From JADGHX01 sp035760965 (lineage in GTDB: Bacteria; Pseudomonadota; Gammaproteobacteria; Steroidobacterales; Steroidobacteraceae): a stretch of DNA of 64,000 bases. Below are positions 9,462 to 17,994 of this stretch, piece after piece (the stretch's first letter is position 1; every line of letters starts with the position of its first letter). Below the pieces are notes generated by a model, which saw nothing but the letters and a program-made list of their open reading frames with translations, did not search any database and was not told where the DNA came from. Position numbers and translations under genes: made by a program. The stretch lies in assembly GCA_035760965.1 (NCBI GenBank), contig DASTRY010000039.1, positions 62,001-126,000 of the forward strand. The letters run 5' to 3'.

Positions 9462-11645
9462 TCAGAGAACGACTTGTACGTCCGCCTGTCCTTCGCGATT
9501 CAGTACATTGACCGCCACATCATCGCCATGACGCCGGAAGAGGATGTCCAGTCGTGCGTCACCGACCGTCAGGTGGCGAATGCGCATCCAGTCGAGCACG
9601 GCAGGCAGCCGCGGATGCCTGAAGAGGACGCGCCGCTCGCGCCCGTCGATGGTCATGCCGAGGCACGCCCTCAAGAGCGCGAGCGGTGCCGCGGCGGCCC
9701 ACGCCTGCGGCGAGCACGCGATGGGATAGAGCGTCGGGCCTTTCTCCGGCCGGCGATGCATGCCGCAGAAGAGCTCCGGCAGGCGCAGCAGGTCCATGTG
9801 CGCCGCCGCTTCGAAGAGCCCCGTCGTCACCTTCTCGAGCGCTTCCAGCGCGCCGTACTGCGCGAGCCCGAGCGCGATCAGCGCATTGTCGTGCGGCCAC
9901 ACCGAGCCGTTGTGGTACGACGCGGGATTGAAGCGACTCTCGTGCGAGCTGATCGTCCGAATGCCCCAGCCGGTGAAGAACTCGCGCGTCATCAGCAGCT
10001 CCGCCATGCGCATGCCGCGCTCGGGCGAGGCGATGCCGGTGAACAGGAGCTGTCCGGCGTTCGAGCTGCGCACCTTGCATTGGCGCTTCGCGCCGTCGAG
10101 CGCCAGCACGTAGCTGCCGAGCTCCTCGCTCCAGAACTGCGCCTCGAACTGCTCCTGCAGCTGTCGCGCCTGCTCCCGCAGGCGAATGGCGAACCCGATC
10201 TCGTCCATCTCGTTGGCGAGCTGGGCGGCGAGCACGCGCGCGAGATACACGTACCCCTGCACCTCGCAAAGAGCGATCGGCGGCTCAGCGAGCTGGCCGT
10301 TCGCGTGGAACACGGCGTCCTCCGAATCCTTCCAGCCCTGGTTGGCGAGACCGCCGTCGCTGCGCCGCTTGTACTCGACGAAGCCATCGCCGTCGCTGTC
10401 GCCGTAGCGATCGATCCACGTAAGCGCGGCCTTGATGTTCGGCCAAATGTCTTCGATCGTCGCGCGATCGCCGGTGCGGCGCCAGTAGAGGCCGGCGAGC
10501 ACCACGTAGAGCGGCGTGGAATCGATCGACCCGTAGTAGCAGCCGAACGGCACTTCGCCGAGCCGCGCGAGCTCGCACTTGCGCGTCTCGTGCAGGATCT
10601 TGCCGGGCTCCGCGTCGCGCTCCTGGTCTTCCGTGGTCGCCTGATATGCGGTGAGGAACTGCAGCACGCCGCGCGCGAGCGCTGGATCGGACCATAACGT
10701 CTCGATCGCGGTGATCAGCCCATCGCGACCGAACGCCGTCGAGAACCAAGGGATGCCCGCGTAGGGATACGGACCGTACGGCGTGTTCGTGACGAGCATG
10801 TTGATGTCCGCCATGGCGCGCGCGAGCACATCGTTCACGATCGTGTTGGACGTTTCGACGTGCGCGGCCCGATGCAGCGAGCGGCGGAGCGCGCGCCGCG
10901 CCGCGCGCACGGCGGTGAAGAAGCGCCGCTCGACCGCGTTGTCGCCGCTGTGACAGTGCACCGTCGTGAAGATCACGCGACGCGTTTTCGGCTGCAGATC
11001 GAGCTCGTACGTGGCGCGGTGCTCGCTCAGCGCGAGCGGCGCCGGCTCGAACGTGATCTCGGTGGCCCGCGGCACGCCGTCGAGCGAGGCGTAGTCGAAG
11101 CGCACCGAGTCGCGACCGGTCACCGCCGGCGTGACCGCGCCGCGGCTGTAGCGGCGATGACCGCGCACCTCGAACAGGTCCGCGAAGTCCGCGTCGAACT
11201 CGAAGCCGATGCGCAGGCGGCAGCGCGTCTCGCCGAAGTTGCGCACCGCCAGCAGCTCGTAGCAGCTGGCCTTGTAGAGGAACTTCACGCGCGTCAGGTG
11301 AATCGTGTCCTTCCGCAGCACCAAGCGCCCGTTCGCCGCGATGTCGGGGTTGGTGAGATCGACGTCGAGCACGGCGTTGTTGCTCTGAACCGTGGAGCTG
11401 AGGAGCAGCGGCTTCACGTTCTCGAGCGTGAGGCACATGTGCGAGAGGAAGCGCGTGTCCTCGTAATAGATGCCGTCGGGACTGTCCGTACCGACGAGGT
11501 CGCCGTAGTGATCGAAGAGCGCGAACGTGTCGTCGTGCTTCAGCGTGCGCGGGCGGCGCTCCGCGAGCGACGAGGTCGCCTGGATGTAGAATTCCGGCGG
11601 CGCTTCGGGCGCCGCCTGCGAGGCCCGCTTCTGCTCCGTGCTCAT
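9462..11645 (-). CDS. Glycogen-debranching-type amylo-alpha-1,6-glucosidase
   Basis: This 727-residue cytoplasmic enzyme has an N-terminal beta-rich GDE_N_bis-like domain (TLKHDDTFALFDHYGDL, then YYEDTRFLSHM). A long (alpha/alpha)6-barrel domain follows with GIPWFSTAFGRDGLITA, GCYYGSIDSTPLYVVLAG and NPASYHNGSVWPHDNALI, typical of the bacterial amylo-alpha-1,6-glucosidase family. It would release alpha-1,6-linked glucose from limit-dextrin-like branches, although many bacterial members are uncharacterised. It starts 10 bp after the stop of a GT4 glycosyltransferase, a pairing seen repeatedly in bacteria and pointing to storage- or capsular-glucan metabolism. Confidence 0.9.
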   Translation of the reverse strand: MSTEQKRASQAAPEAPPEFYIQATSSLAERRPRTLKHDDTFALFDHYGDLVGTDSPDGIYYEDTRFLSHMCLTLENVKPLLLSSTVQSNNAVLDVDLTNPDIAANGRLVLRKDTIHLTRVKFLYKASCYELLAVRNFGETRCRLRIGFEFDADFADLFEVRGHRRYSRGAVTPAVTGRDSVRFDYASLDGVPRATEITFEPAPLALSEHRATYELDLQPKTRRVIFTTVHCHSGDNAVERRFFTAVRAARRALRRSLHRAAHVETSNTIVNDVLARAMADINMLVTNTPYGPYPYAGIPWFSTAFGRDGLITAIETLWSDPALARGVLQFLTAYQATTEDQERDAEPGKILHETRKCELARLGEVPFGCYYGSIDSTPLYVVLAGLYWRRTGDRATIEDIWPNIKAALTWIDRYGDSDGDGFVEYKRRSDGGLANQGWKDSEDAVFHANGQLAEPPIALCEVQGYVYLARVLAAQLANEMDEIGFAIRLREQARQLQEQFEAQFWSEELGSYVLALDGAKRQCKVRSSNAGQLLFTGIASPERGMRMAELLMTREFFTGWGIRTISSHESRFNPASYHNGSVWPHDNALIALGLAQYGALEALEKVTTGLFEAAAHMDLLRLPELFCGMHRRPEKGPTLYPIACSPQAWAAAAPLALLRACLGMTIDGRERRVLFRHPRLPAVLDWMRIRHLTVGDARLDILFRRHGDDVAVNVLNREGQADVQVVL

Positions 11646-11655
11646 GACGATGAAC

Positions 11656-12708
11656 TCAGGCTGCGAGTGTGGCCGGATTGCGGTCGATGAGCCGAGAGTA
11701 AATCGTCAGGTAATCCTTGGCCATCCGCTCCGCCGAGAAGCGATGCTCGAAGCGCTCGCGCACGAGACGCCGGTCGAGCATCGAGACACGATGGATCGCA
11801 TCCACCGCCTCGGGCACGTCGTCCACGATGAACCCCGTGATGCCCGGATCGACGATCTCCGGAACGGAGCCGCCGCGCCAGGCGATGACCGGCGTGCCGC
11901 ACGACATGGCTTCGATCAGCACGAGACCGAACGGTTCCGGCCAATCGATCGGGAACAGCAGCGCGCGGGCGTTGCCGAGAAACTCTGATTTCTCGCGCTC
12001 CGTGATCTCGCCCACGTATTCCACGAACGGCCCATGCAGCAGCGGCTCGATGCGCTCGCGGAAGTAGACCTCGTCCGCGGCGTCGACCTTGGCGGCGATC
12101 CGCAGCAACACCCCGGCGCGACGCGCGATCTCGATCGCGCGGTCCGGGCGCTTCTCCGGGGAGATGCGGCCGACGAAGGCGAGGTAGTCGCCCGAGGGAT
12201 GCGGGTTGAAGCGGCACACATGACTCGGTAATCCGTGATACACGGTGCCGGCCCAGTTCACGCCGTGCAGCGGCGCGCGCTGGTGATCCGAGATCGAGGT
12301 GAGCGGCACATCCGAAAACTCCGCGAACAGCGGCTGATAGTCGGGCATGTCGAGCCGGCCGTGCAGGGTCGTGAGCGAGCGTGGCGGCAGACCGGCGCGC
12401 GTGAGCGGCAGATGTGCCAGGTCGTTGTGGAAATGGATGACGTCGAACTCGCGAGCGCGCTTGCGTACCTGCTCGAGCTGTAACACCGCGTGCGGCGCAC
12501 GGTCCTGCACCGTGGGATCGAGGCGCAGCGCGCGCGGCACGCAGGCGATGAGGCGCGCGGCCGTCTGCGAATCGCCGCTCGCGAAGAGCGTGACTTCATG
12601 GTGCTGGCGCACCAGCTCCTCGGTGAGATACGACACGACGCGTTCCGTCCCGCCGTAAAGACGAGGAGGAACGCTTTCGATCAGAGGCGCAACCTGAGCA
12701 ATTTTCAT
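11656..12708 (-). CDS. Family 4 glycosyltransferase
   Basis: This is a 350-residue GT-B fold enzyme. The N terminus MKIAQVAPLIESVPP and YGGTERVV form the acceptor-side Rossmann start. The donor-side domain holds FVGRISPEKRPD and the E-x7-E motif in EPFGLVLIEAMSCGTPV, used to bind the nucleotide sugar. It lacks a signal peptide or membrane anchor, so it should be cytoplasmic. The tight downstream debranching enzyme suggests the product or substrate is an alpha-glucan, but donor and acceptor are not readable here. The gene is preceded by a 63-bp gap to the lipoprotein gene on the same strand. Confidence 0.88.
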   Translation of the reverse strand: MKIAQVAPLIESVPPRLYGGTERVVSYLTEELVRQHHEVTLFASGDSQTAARLIACVPRALRLDPTVQDRAPHAVLQLEQVRKRAREFDVIHFHNDLAHLPLTRAGLPPRSLTTLHGRLDMPDYQPLFAEFSDVPLTSISDHQRAPLHGVNWAGTVYHGLPSHVCRFNPHPSGDYLAFVGRISPEKRPDRAIEIARRAGVLLRIAAKVDAADEVYFRERIEPLLHGPFVEYVGEITEREKSEFLGNARALLFPIDWPEPFGLVLIEAMSCGTPVIAWRGGSVPEIVDPGITGFIVDDVPEAVDAIHRVSMLDRRLVRERFEHRFSAERMAKDYLTIYSRLIDRNPATLAA

Positions 12709-12771
12709 GGATCACTCGCTCTCGCGCCTATGGAGCAAGTTCCGTGCGCTCGCCGCGGTGCGCCGCGCGGC

Positions 12772-13194
12772 TCAGCGGTACGGTCCGATGGGCCCGTCGA
12801 AGAGCGTCATCTCGCTCGCGAACAACACGATCTTGTCGCCGCACCAGTTGGTGATCGGCGAGCCGGCGTTGCTCATCGTGAAGGTCTCGGGATCGGGCAG
12901 CGACCAGGTGACCGGCACGGCGACGACGCGCACGCGTTTGCCGCTGAGCTTCGCCGCCGCCTCCTTTTGCTTGTCCGGCGGCAATGCGCCGCTCACACAG
13001 TGGGTGGTTTGCGATTCGGCGAACGCGGCCGGATCGGAATAGAGCGAGAATTCGCCGGCGAAGCGCACCCAGCCCACGTACACGCGCGGCCGTGCGGAGG
13101 CGTGCGGCGCGCTCGTCGACACGCAGCCGGCCAGCAGCGTGCTGCAACCGAGGGCGATGCCCGCGAGGGCGTGAGATCGAATCCAGCTCTTCAT
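12772..13194 (-). CDS. Putative lipoprotein of unknown function
   Basis: This 140-residue protein begins with a type II signal peptide: basic MKSWIR, a hydrophobic core and a lipobox LLAGC with the lipidated Cys at residue 24. The mature part has two Cys residues (in THCVSG and NWCGDK) that could form a disulfide, and a lysine-rich KLSGKRVRVVAVPVTW strand. I do not recognise a named family. It is probably anchored in the periplasm or outer membrane. It sits upstream of the glycosyltransferase on the same strand, but a functional link is not evident. Confidence 0.7.
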   Translation of the reverse strand: MKSWIRSHALAGIALGCSTLLAGCVSTSAPHASARPRVYVGWVRFAGEFSLYSDPAAFAESQTTHCVSGALPPDKQKEAAAKLSGKRVRVVAVPVTWSLPDPETFTMSNAGSPITNWCGDKIVLFASEMTLFDGPIGPYR

Positions 13195-13333
13195 GTCGTG
13201 CAGGTCTCGCTTGGCCGCGCCGGTGCCTCTGCTACGCGACCGGGGGCGCTTTGGATGCGGAGCGCGTCACCGCCAGCGGGACGCGCCGCGAAGTATAGTC
13301 CGCCGCAGCAGCCGTCTTATGGGGCCCCCGCGC

Positions 13334-13870
13334 ATGAAATGCCCGCACTGTCAGAGCTCGGATCTGAAGCCGACGATGATCGAGGAATACTTGCCCGCGA
13401 TGGGCTGTGGCTCGTGCCATGGAAGCCTGGTATCGCTGCTCTACTACCGCCACTGGGCCGAGACGCAGAAGGCGCCGGTCGGGCCGCCGGCCAAACCGGT
13501 CGACGCCGTCGAAACGACCGACACGACCACGGCGATCCGCTGTCCGAAGTGCACGCGACTCATGACCAAGTACAAGCTGACCGGCAGTGTATCGAATCGT
13601 GTCGACGTGTGCGCCACGTGCGATGAGGCCTGGCTCGACGGCGGCGAGTGGGAGCTGCTCGAGGCCTTGCAGCTCAGCCTGAAGATGCCGGCCATTTTCA
13701 CTGACGCCTGGCAGCGACGCATCCGCCGCGAGATCACCGAGGAGGCGCGCCGCTCGATCCTGGCGCGCCTCATCGGCGAGGACGGCACGCGGCGGGTCGA
13801 GGAGTTCAAGGCCTGGCTCGGTCAGACCGCGCACAAGTCGCACATCCTCACGTATCTCTATCGCGACTGA
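13334..13870 (+). CDS. TFIIB-type zinc-ribbon protein
   Basis: This 178-residue soluble protein carries four CxxC pairs. A first ribbon uses CPHC (residues 3-6) and a following CGSC. A second uses CPKC and CATC, followed by DEAWLDGGEWELLEAL, which matches the zf-TFIIB family of small bacterial zinc-ribbon proteins. The C-terminal half is a charged helical region (WQRRIRREITEEARRSILARL). ATG at 13334 (MKCPHC) is preferred; ATG at 13319 adds five residues. Its function is unknown. Its last 13 bp overlap the stop region of the convergent NUDIX gene. Confidence 0.75.
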   Translation: MKCPHCQSSDLKPTMIEEYLPAMGCGSCHGSLVSLLYYRHWAETQKAPVGPPAKPVDAVETTDTTTAIRCPKCTRLMTKYKLTGSVSNRVDVCATCDEAWLDGGEWELLEALQLSLKMPAIFTDAWQRRIRREITEEARRSILARLIGEDGTRRVEEFKAWLGQTAHKSHILTYLYRD

Positions 13871-14451
13871 GCGCGTCGCGCCGCGAGCCAGTAGCCGGCG
13901 AGGAGCGTCTTCATGTCGGCGATCTCGCCGGCATGCACCCGATCGATGAACGTCTGCGCAGGCAGCACGACCGTGAGGATGTCCTCGCTCTCGTCCGGGG
14001 CGCCGTGAATACCGCCCGCGCCGGCCGTGTCGACGATGCCGTACACGAGCGCGATGCGCTCGGACGTGCCGCCCGAGCTGACGTACGCACCAGGATGGAT
14101 CAGGAGCGGCTCGCGTAGCTCGAGCCCGGTCTCTTCGCGCATCTCGCGCACCGCGGCCGCGAGCGGCGATTCGCCGCCGTCGATCACCCCCGCGACGAGG
14201 TTGTCTCCAAATGGATACTCGCCCGAGACCATGAGTCCCGGGCGAAATTCGTTCACGAGCACGATCTCGTCACGCCCGGGGTCGTGACCGAGCACCGCCA
14301 CGGCATTCCCGCGCTCCATCACCTCGCGCGTCAGCCGGTCGGTGCCGCCGGCGTGGCGCTCGACCTCGAATTCGTAGCGATAGACTTTGAGGAAACCCTC
14401 GTGCAGGGCGGTACGGTCGCGAATCGCGGCGTGCATCTTTCGTGTGCTCAT
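13858..14451 (-). CDS. NUDIX hydrolase, ADP-ribose pyrophosphatase-like
   Basis: This 197-residue NUDIX enzyme has the box beginning GGESPLAAAVREMREETGLE, which holds the REx2EE metal ligands. The upstream substrate-side features are FRPGLMVSGEYPF and GVIDGGE, and the PGAYVSSGGTSERI loop downstream is typical of NudF-type ADP-ribose/nucleoside-diphosphate-sugar pyrophosphatases. The usual N-terminal segment (FLKVYRYEFEVERH) begins soon after ATG at 14451, chosen because the open frame upstream of it is Arg/Cys-rich and lies in the divergent promoter region of opgD. It likely hydrolyses ADP-ribose or ADP-sugars in the cytoplasm. Confidence 0.87.
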   Translation of the reverse strand: MSTRKMHAAIRDRTALHEGFLKVYRYEFEVERHAGGTDRLTREVMERGNAVAVLGHDPGRDEIVLVNEFRPGLMVSGEYPFGDNLVAGVIDGGESPLAAAVREMREETGLELREPLLIHPGAYVSSGGTSERIALVYGIVDTAGAGGIHGAPDESEDILTVVLPAQTFIDRVHAGEIADMKTLLAGYWLAARRAQSR

Positions 14452-14548
14452 GATGCGGCAGCATACGCCCGCCGTCCGGATGAAGCAGCGGCGTACGGGC
14501 ACGCAGGCTGCTGGCAGCGGGCCGTTCCTCGTTCCCTGGACTCGCTGG

Positions 14549-16150
14549 ATGCATCGCCGACGATTTTTGATCGACAGCACGACCCTCATTTCCGCCGCGA
14601 CAACTTTCCCCCGCCTCCTGCTCGGTGACAACGCCTTCGCCTCCGGCATCGCCAAGCTCGGCGCGCCACAGCCGTTCGACTACGCGCGTCTGAAAGGGCA
14701 AGCGCGTTCGCTGGCCGGGCAAGCGTATCGGCCACCGCCGAGCCGCTTGCCACCGCACATCGCCGCGCTCGACTGGGATCGCTGGCAATCGATCACGTTT
14801 CGCAAGGAGCGCTCGCTCTGGGCCGGCGAGGACCTGCTGTTCCAGGCGCGCTTCTTCCACCTCGGATTCATGATGACGAAGCCGGTGCGGATCTACAGCG
14901 TGCAGGATGGAACGGCTCAGCAGATCGCGTACGACCCTGCCCTGTTCGACTACGGCCGCTCGGGACTTGCGCCCGGCGATGCGCCGTCGGATCTCGGCTT
15001 CGCGGGTTTCAATCTGTTCTTCCACACGGACTGGAACCGCGACCGCGTTGCGTTCCAAGGCGCCTCGTACTTCCGCGCCGTCGACGGCGACAAACAATAC
15101 GGCATGTCGCAACGTGGCCTCGCCATCGACACGGGTTTGCCGAAGCCGGAGGAGTTTCCGGATTTCGTGGCGTTCTATCTCGAGCGCCCGGCGCGCCACT
15201 CCAACGTGTGCACGGTGTACGCCCTGCTCGATTCGCCGAGCTGCGCCGGCGCGTACCGCTTCGTCATCACGGTAGACGACACGCTGCTCATGGATGTCGA
15301 TGCCGCGATCTATCCGCGCAAGCCGATCGAACGCATCGGCATTGCGCCCGGCACGAGCATGTTCTACTACGGCAAGGCCGATCGCAGTCTCGCCGTCGAC
15401 TGGCGCCCGGAGATTCACGATTCCGACGGCTTGCAGATGTGGACCGGCGCGGGCGAATGGATCTGGCGGCCGCTCAACAATCCGCGCAGCGTGCGGCTCA
15501 ACACGTTCGCGGACGAGCAGCCGCGCGGCTTCGGCCTCATGCAGCGCGAGCGCGATTTCCAGCAATACCAGGATGATGCCGTCTTCTACGAGAAGCGGCC
15601 GAGCGTGTGGGTCGAGCCGAAAGGCAACTGGGGCAAGGGCGCCGTGATGCTGCTCGAGATCCCGACGCGCGACGAAACCACCGACAACGTCGTGGCCTTC
15701 TGGAGCCCGGCGCAGCAGCCGCAACCCGGACAGGAATATCTGTACTCGTACCGCCTGTACTGGGGACGCAGGAATCCCCTGTTCCACGACGACGGCCGCG
15801 TCATCGCGACGCGAACCGGCATCGGCGGCGTCGTCGGCCGCAAGCGGCACTATTTCTCGTGGCGCTTCGCGGTGGACTTCGTGGGTGGCGATCTCACCTC
15901 CCTCGGGGAAAAGCCCAACGTCACGGCGGTGGTGACGGCCTCGCGCGGGCGTATCGAGACCCTCTCCGCGCGCCCCGTCGTCGGCTCGAACGCCTGGCGG
16001 GCGATGTTCGATCTCGTGCCGGACGAGAGCACGGAGCCGGTGAACCTGCGCCTGTACCTGGCTCTCGACGGGCAGGCGCTCACCGAAACATGGCTCTACC
16101 AGTACGAACCGCCGCCGCTGGCCGTGCGGAGCACGTGGATCACCAGCTGA
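14549..16150 (+). CDS. opgD: Periplasmic glucan biosynthesis protein OpgD/MdoD-like, Tat-exported
   Basis: This 533-residue member of the MdoG/MdoD family acts in synthesis of osmoregulated periplasmic glucans. The N terminus MHRRRFLIDS is a twin-arginine signal, the feature that separates OpgD from the Sec-exported OpgG. Family stretches include FDYARLKGQARSLAGQAYRP, LWAGEDLLFQARFFHLGF, QYGMSQRGLAIDTG and NPLFHDDGRVIATRTG. OpgD is associated with shaping glucan backbones. The glucosyltransferase OpgH that normally partners it is not in this window. The start at 14549 is set by the RR motif; open frame upstream lacks family similarity. Confidence 0.9.
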   Translation: MHRRRFLIDSTTLISAATTFPRLLLGDNAFASGIAKLGAPQPFDYARLKGQARSLAGQAYRPPPSRLPPHIAALDWDRWQSITFRKERSLWAGEDLLFQARFFHLGFMMTKPVRIYSVQDGTAQQIAYDPALFDYGRSGLAPGDAPSDLGFAGFNLFFHTDWNRDRVAFQGASYFRAVDGDKQYGMSQRGLAIDTGLPKPEEFPDFVAFYLERPARHSNVCTVYALLDSPSCAGAYRFVITVDDTLLMDVDAAIYPRKPIERIGIAPGTSMFYYGKADRSLAVDWRPEIHDSDGLQMWTGAGEWIWRPLNNPRSVRLNTFADEQPRGFGLMQRERDFQQYQDDAVFYEKRPSVWVEPKGNWGKGAVMLLEIPTRDETTDNVVAFWSPAQQPQPGQEYLYSYRLYWGRRNPLFHDDGRVIATRTGIGGVVGRKRHYFSWRFAVDFVGGDLTSLGEKPNVTAVVTASRGRIETLSARPVVGSNAWRAMFDLVPDESTEPVNLRLYLALDGQALTETWLYQYEPPPLAVRSTWITS

Positions 16151-16220
16151 AGGCGTAACGCCGGCGCGCAAGCTGCCTTAGAATCCCTGCGCACAACGCG
16201 CACATCGTGAAGGGACGCTC

Positions 16221-17990
16221 ATGACGCCCTGGCATGCCGCACGCGCCCTGGTGCCCGCGCTTGGTCTAGCGGGGCTCATGTTCGTGCCCGCCGGCGCCCT
16301 GGCGAAGTGCAGCGTCGGCAAAATCGCCGAGCTTCCCGTCACGATGCGGGCAATGAAGCCGCTCGTCTCCGCCAAGATCAACGGGGCGAGTGCGCTCTTC
16401 GTCGCCGATAGCGGCGCGTTCTACAGCCTCATCACGCCGGCGAGCGCCGCCGCCTACGATCTGGAGCTGCGCTCGGCGCCGACGCCCATCACGATCAGCG
16501 GCATCGGCGGAACCTCCAAGGCGCTGCTGACCACCGTCAAGAATTTCACGCTCGCCGACATCCCGCTCAGCAACGTGGACTTCATCGTCGGCGGTAACGA
16601 TCCGGGAAGCGGCGCGATCGGTTATCTCGGACAGAACGTGCTGCAAGTGGGCGACGTCGAGTACGACCTCGCGAACGGCGTGATTCGCCTCATGCGTCCC
16701 GATGATTGCCGGCGCGCGATGATGGCGTACTGGGTGCAGCCGCCGCAGTCCTTCTCGGTCGTCGACATCAAGGAGGGCACTCCCATCGAGCCGCACACGC
16801 GGGGTGTCGCGTACGTCAACGGCAAGCGCATTCGCGTGATGTTCGACACGGGCGCGATGATGTCGATACTCACGTTACGCGCAGCGGAGCGTGCGGGTGT
16901 CACACCGCAGACGGCGGGCGCCGAGCCGGCGGGGCTCATGCGCGGCGTCGGCACGGACGCAATCCAGACGTGGATCGCGCCGTTCGCAAGCTTCAAGATC
17001 GGCGACGAAGACGTGCCGAACGCGAAGCTGCGGATCGGAGATCTGCGCCTCGGGAACGCGGACATGCTCATCGGTGCGGACTTCTTCCTCTCGCACCGCA
17101 TCTACGTCGCGAACGAGCAGCGCAAGCTGTACTTCACGTACAACGGCGGTCCGGTGTTCAACCTCGAGCACACGATCGAGACGTCGACCGCGGCGGCGCT
17201 CAGCGCGCCGAGCGAGGAGCCCACCGATGCCGCGGGGTTCGCGCGGCGGGGTGCCGCATTCGCCGCGCGCAACAACTACAAGCAGGCGATCGCGGATCTC
17301 ACGCGCGCGTGCGAGATGGACCCGACCGAGCCGCAGTACTTCTACGATCGCGGCCTCGCGCGCGTGAACAACAACCTGCCCACGCTCGCGATGTCGGATT
17401 TCAACGAGGCGCTGAAGCTCAGACCCGAGCACGTCGGCGCGCGCGTTGCACGCGCGCAGTTGCGGGTCGCAGCGCGCGACGGTAAGAGCGCGATCGCGGA
17501 CCTCGACGCCGCCGACAAATCAGCGGCCAAGGAAGCCGACATTCGCCTGCAGATGGGCAATCTCTATGCGCGCGCCGGCTCGCTGGAACCGGCCGTCCGC
17601 CAATTCACGCTGTGGCTCGAGACGCACGATCGCGATGGCCGCAAGGCCGACGTGCTGGCCGGCCGCTGCCGCGCGCGAGCGCTGCTCAATACCGAGCTCG
17701 ACCAAGCGCTGAACGACTGCAACGTCGCTCTCAAGCTGCGCCCCGACACGCCCGAATTCCTCGACAACCGCGGCCTCGTGCGGCTGCGGCGTGGGGAATT
17801 CGAGCGCGCGGTCGCGGATTACGACCTCGTCGTCCAGCGCGAGCCGGACAACGCATGGGCGCTGTACGCGCGCGGGCTCGGCAAGCTCCGCCAGGGCGAC
17901 GCCGCCGCGGGGCAGGCGGACATCGCCGCCGCCACCGCGAAGGAGCCGCGCATCGCCGAGGAGGCGAAGTATTTCGGGCTCGCGCCCTGA
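16221..17990 (+). CDS. Retropepsin-like aspartic protease with two protease lobes and TPR tail
   Basis: This is a 589-residue exported protein (signal peptide to about residue 29, ALA-KC). Two retropepsin-like lobes follow. The first has ALFVADSGAFYSLI with Asp63 in a DSG triad; the second has VMFDTGAMMSIL with Asp209 in a classic DTG triad. A pepsin-like dimer within one chain is therefore possible. From about residue 330 there are at least six TPR-like helical pairs (RRGAAFAARNNYKQAIADL, YDRGLARVNNNLPTLAM, NRGLVRLRRGEFERAVADY). The combination suggests a periplasmic protease with a protein-docking tail; substrate unknown. It ends 4 bp from the stop of the convergent TonB receptor. Confidence 0.8.
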   Translation: MTPWHAARALVPALGLAGLMFVPAGALAKCSVGKIAELPVTMRAMKPLVSAKINGASALFVADSGAFYSLITPASAAAYDLELRSAPTPITISGIGGTSKALLTTVKNFTLADIPLSNVDFIVGGNDPGSGAIGYLGQNVLQVGDVEYDLANGVIRLMRPDDCRRAMMAYWVQPPQSFSVVDIKEGTPIEPHTRGVAYVNGKRIRVMFDTGAMMSILTLRAAERAGVTPQTAGAEPAGLMRGVGTDAIQTWIAPFASFKIGDEDVPNAKLRIGDLRLGNADMLIGADFFLSHRIYVANEQRKLYFTYNGGPVFNLEHTIETSTAAALSAPSEEPTDAAGFARRGAAFAARNNYKQAIADLTRACEMDPTEPQYFYDRGLARVNNNLPTLAMSDFNEALKLRPEHVGARVARAQLRVAARDGKSAIADLDAADKSAAKEADIRLQMGNLYARAGSLEPAVRQFTLWLETHDRDGRKADVLAGRCRARALLNTELDQALNDCNVALKLRPDTPEFLDNRGLVRLRRGEFERAVADYDLVVQREPDNAWALYARGLGKLRQGDAAAGQADIAAATAKEPRIAEEAKYFGLAP

Positions 17991-17994
17991 CGCC

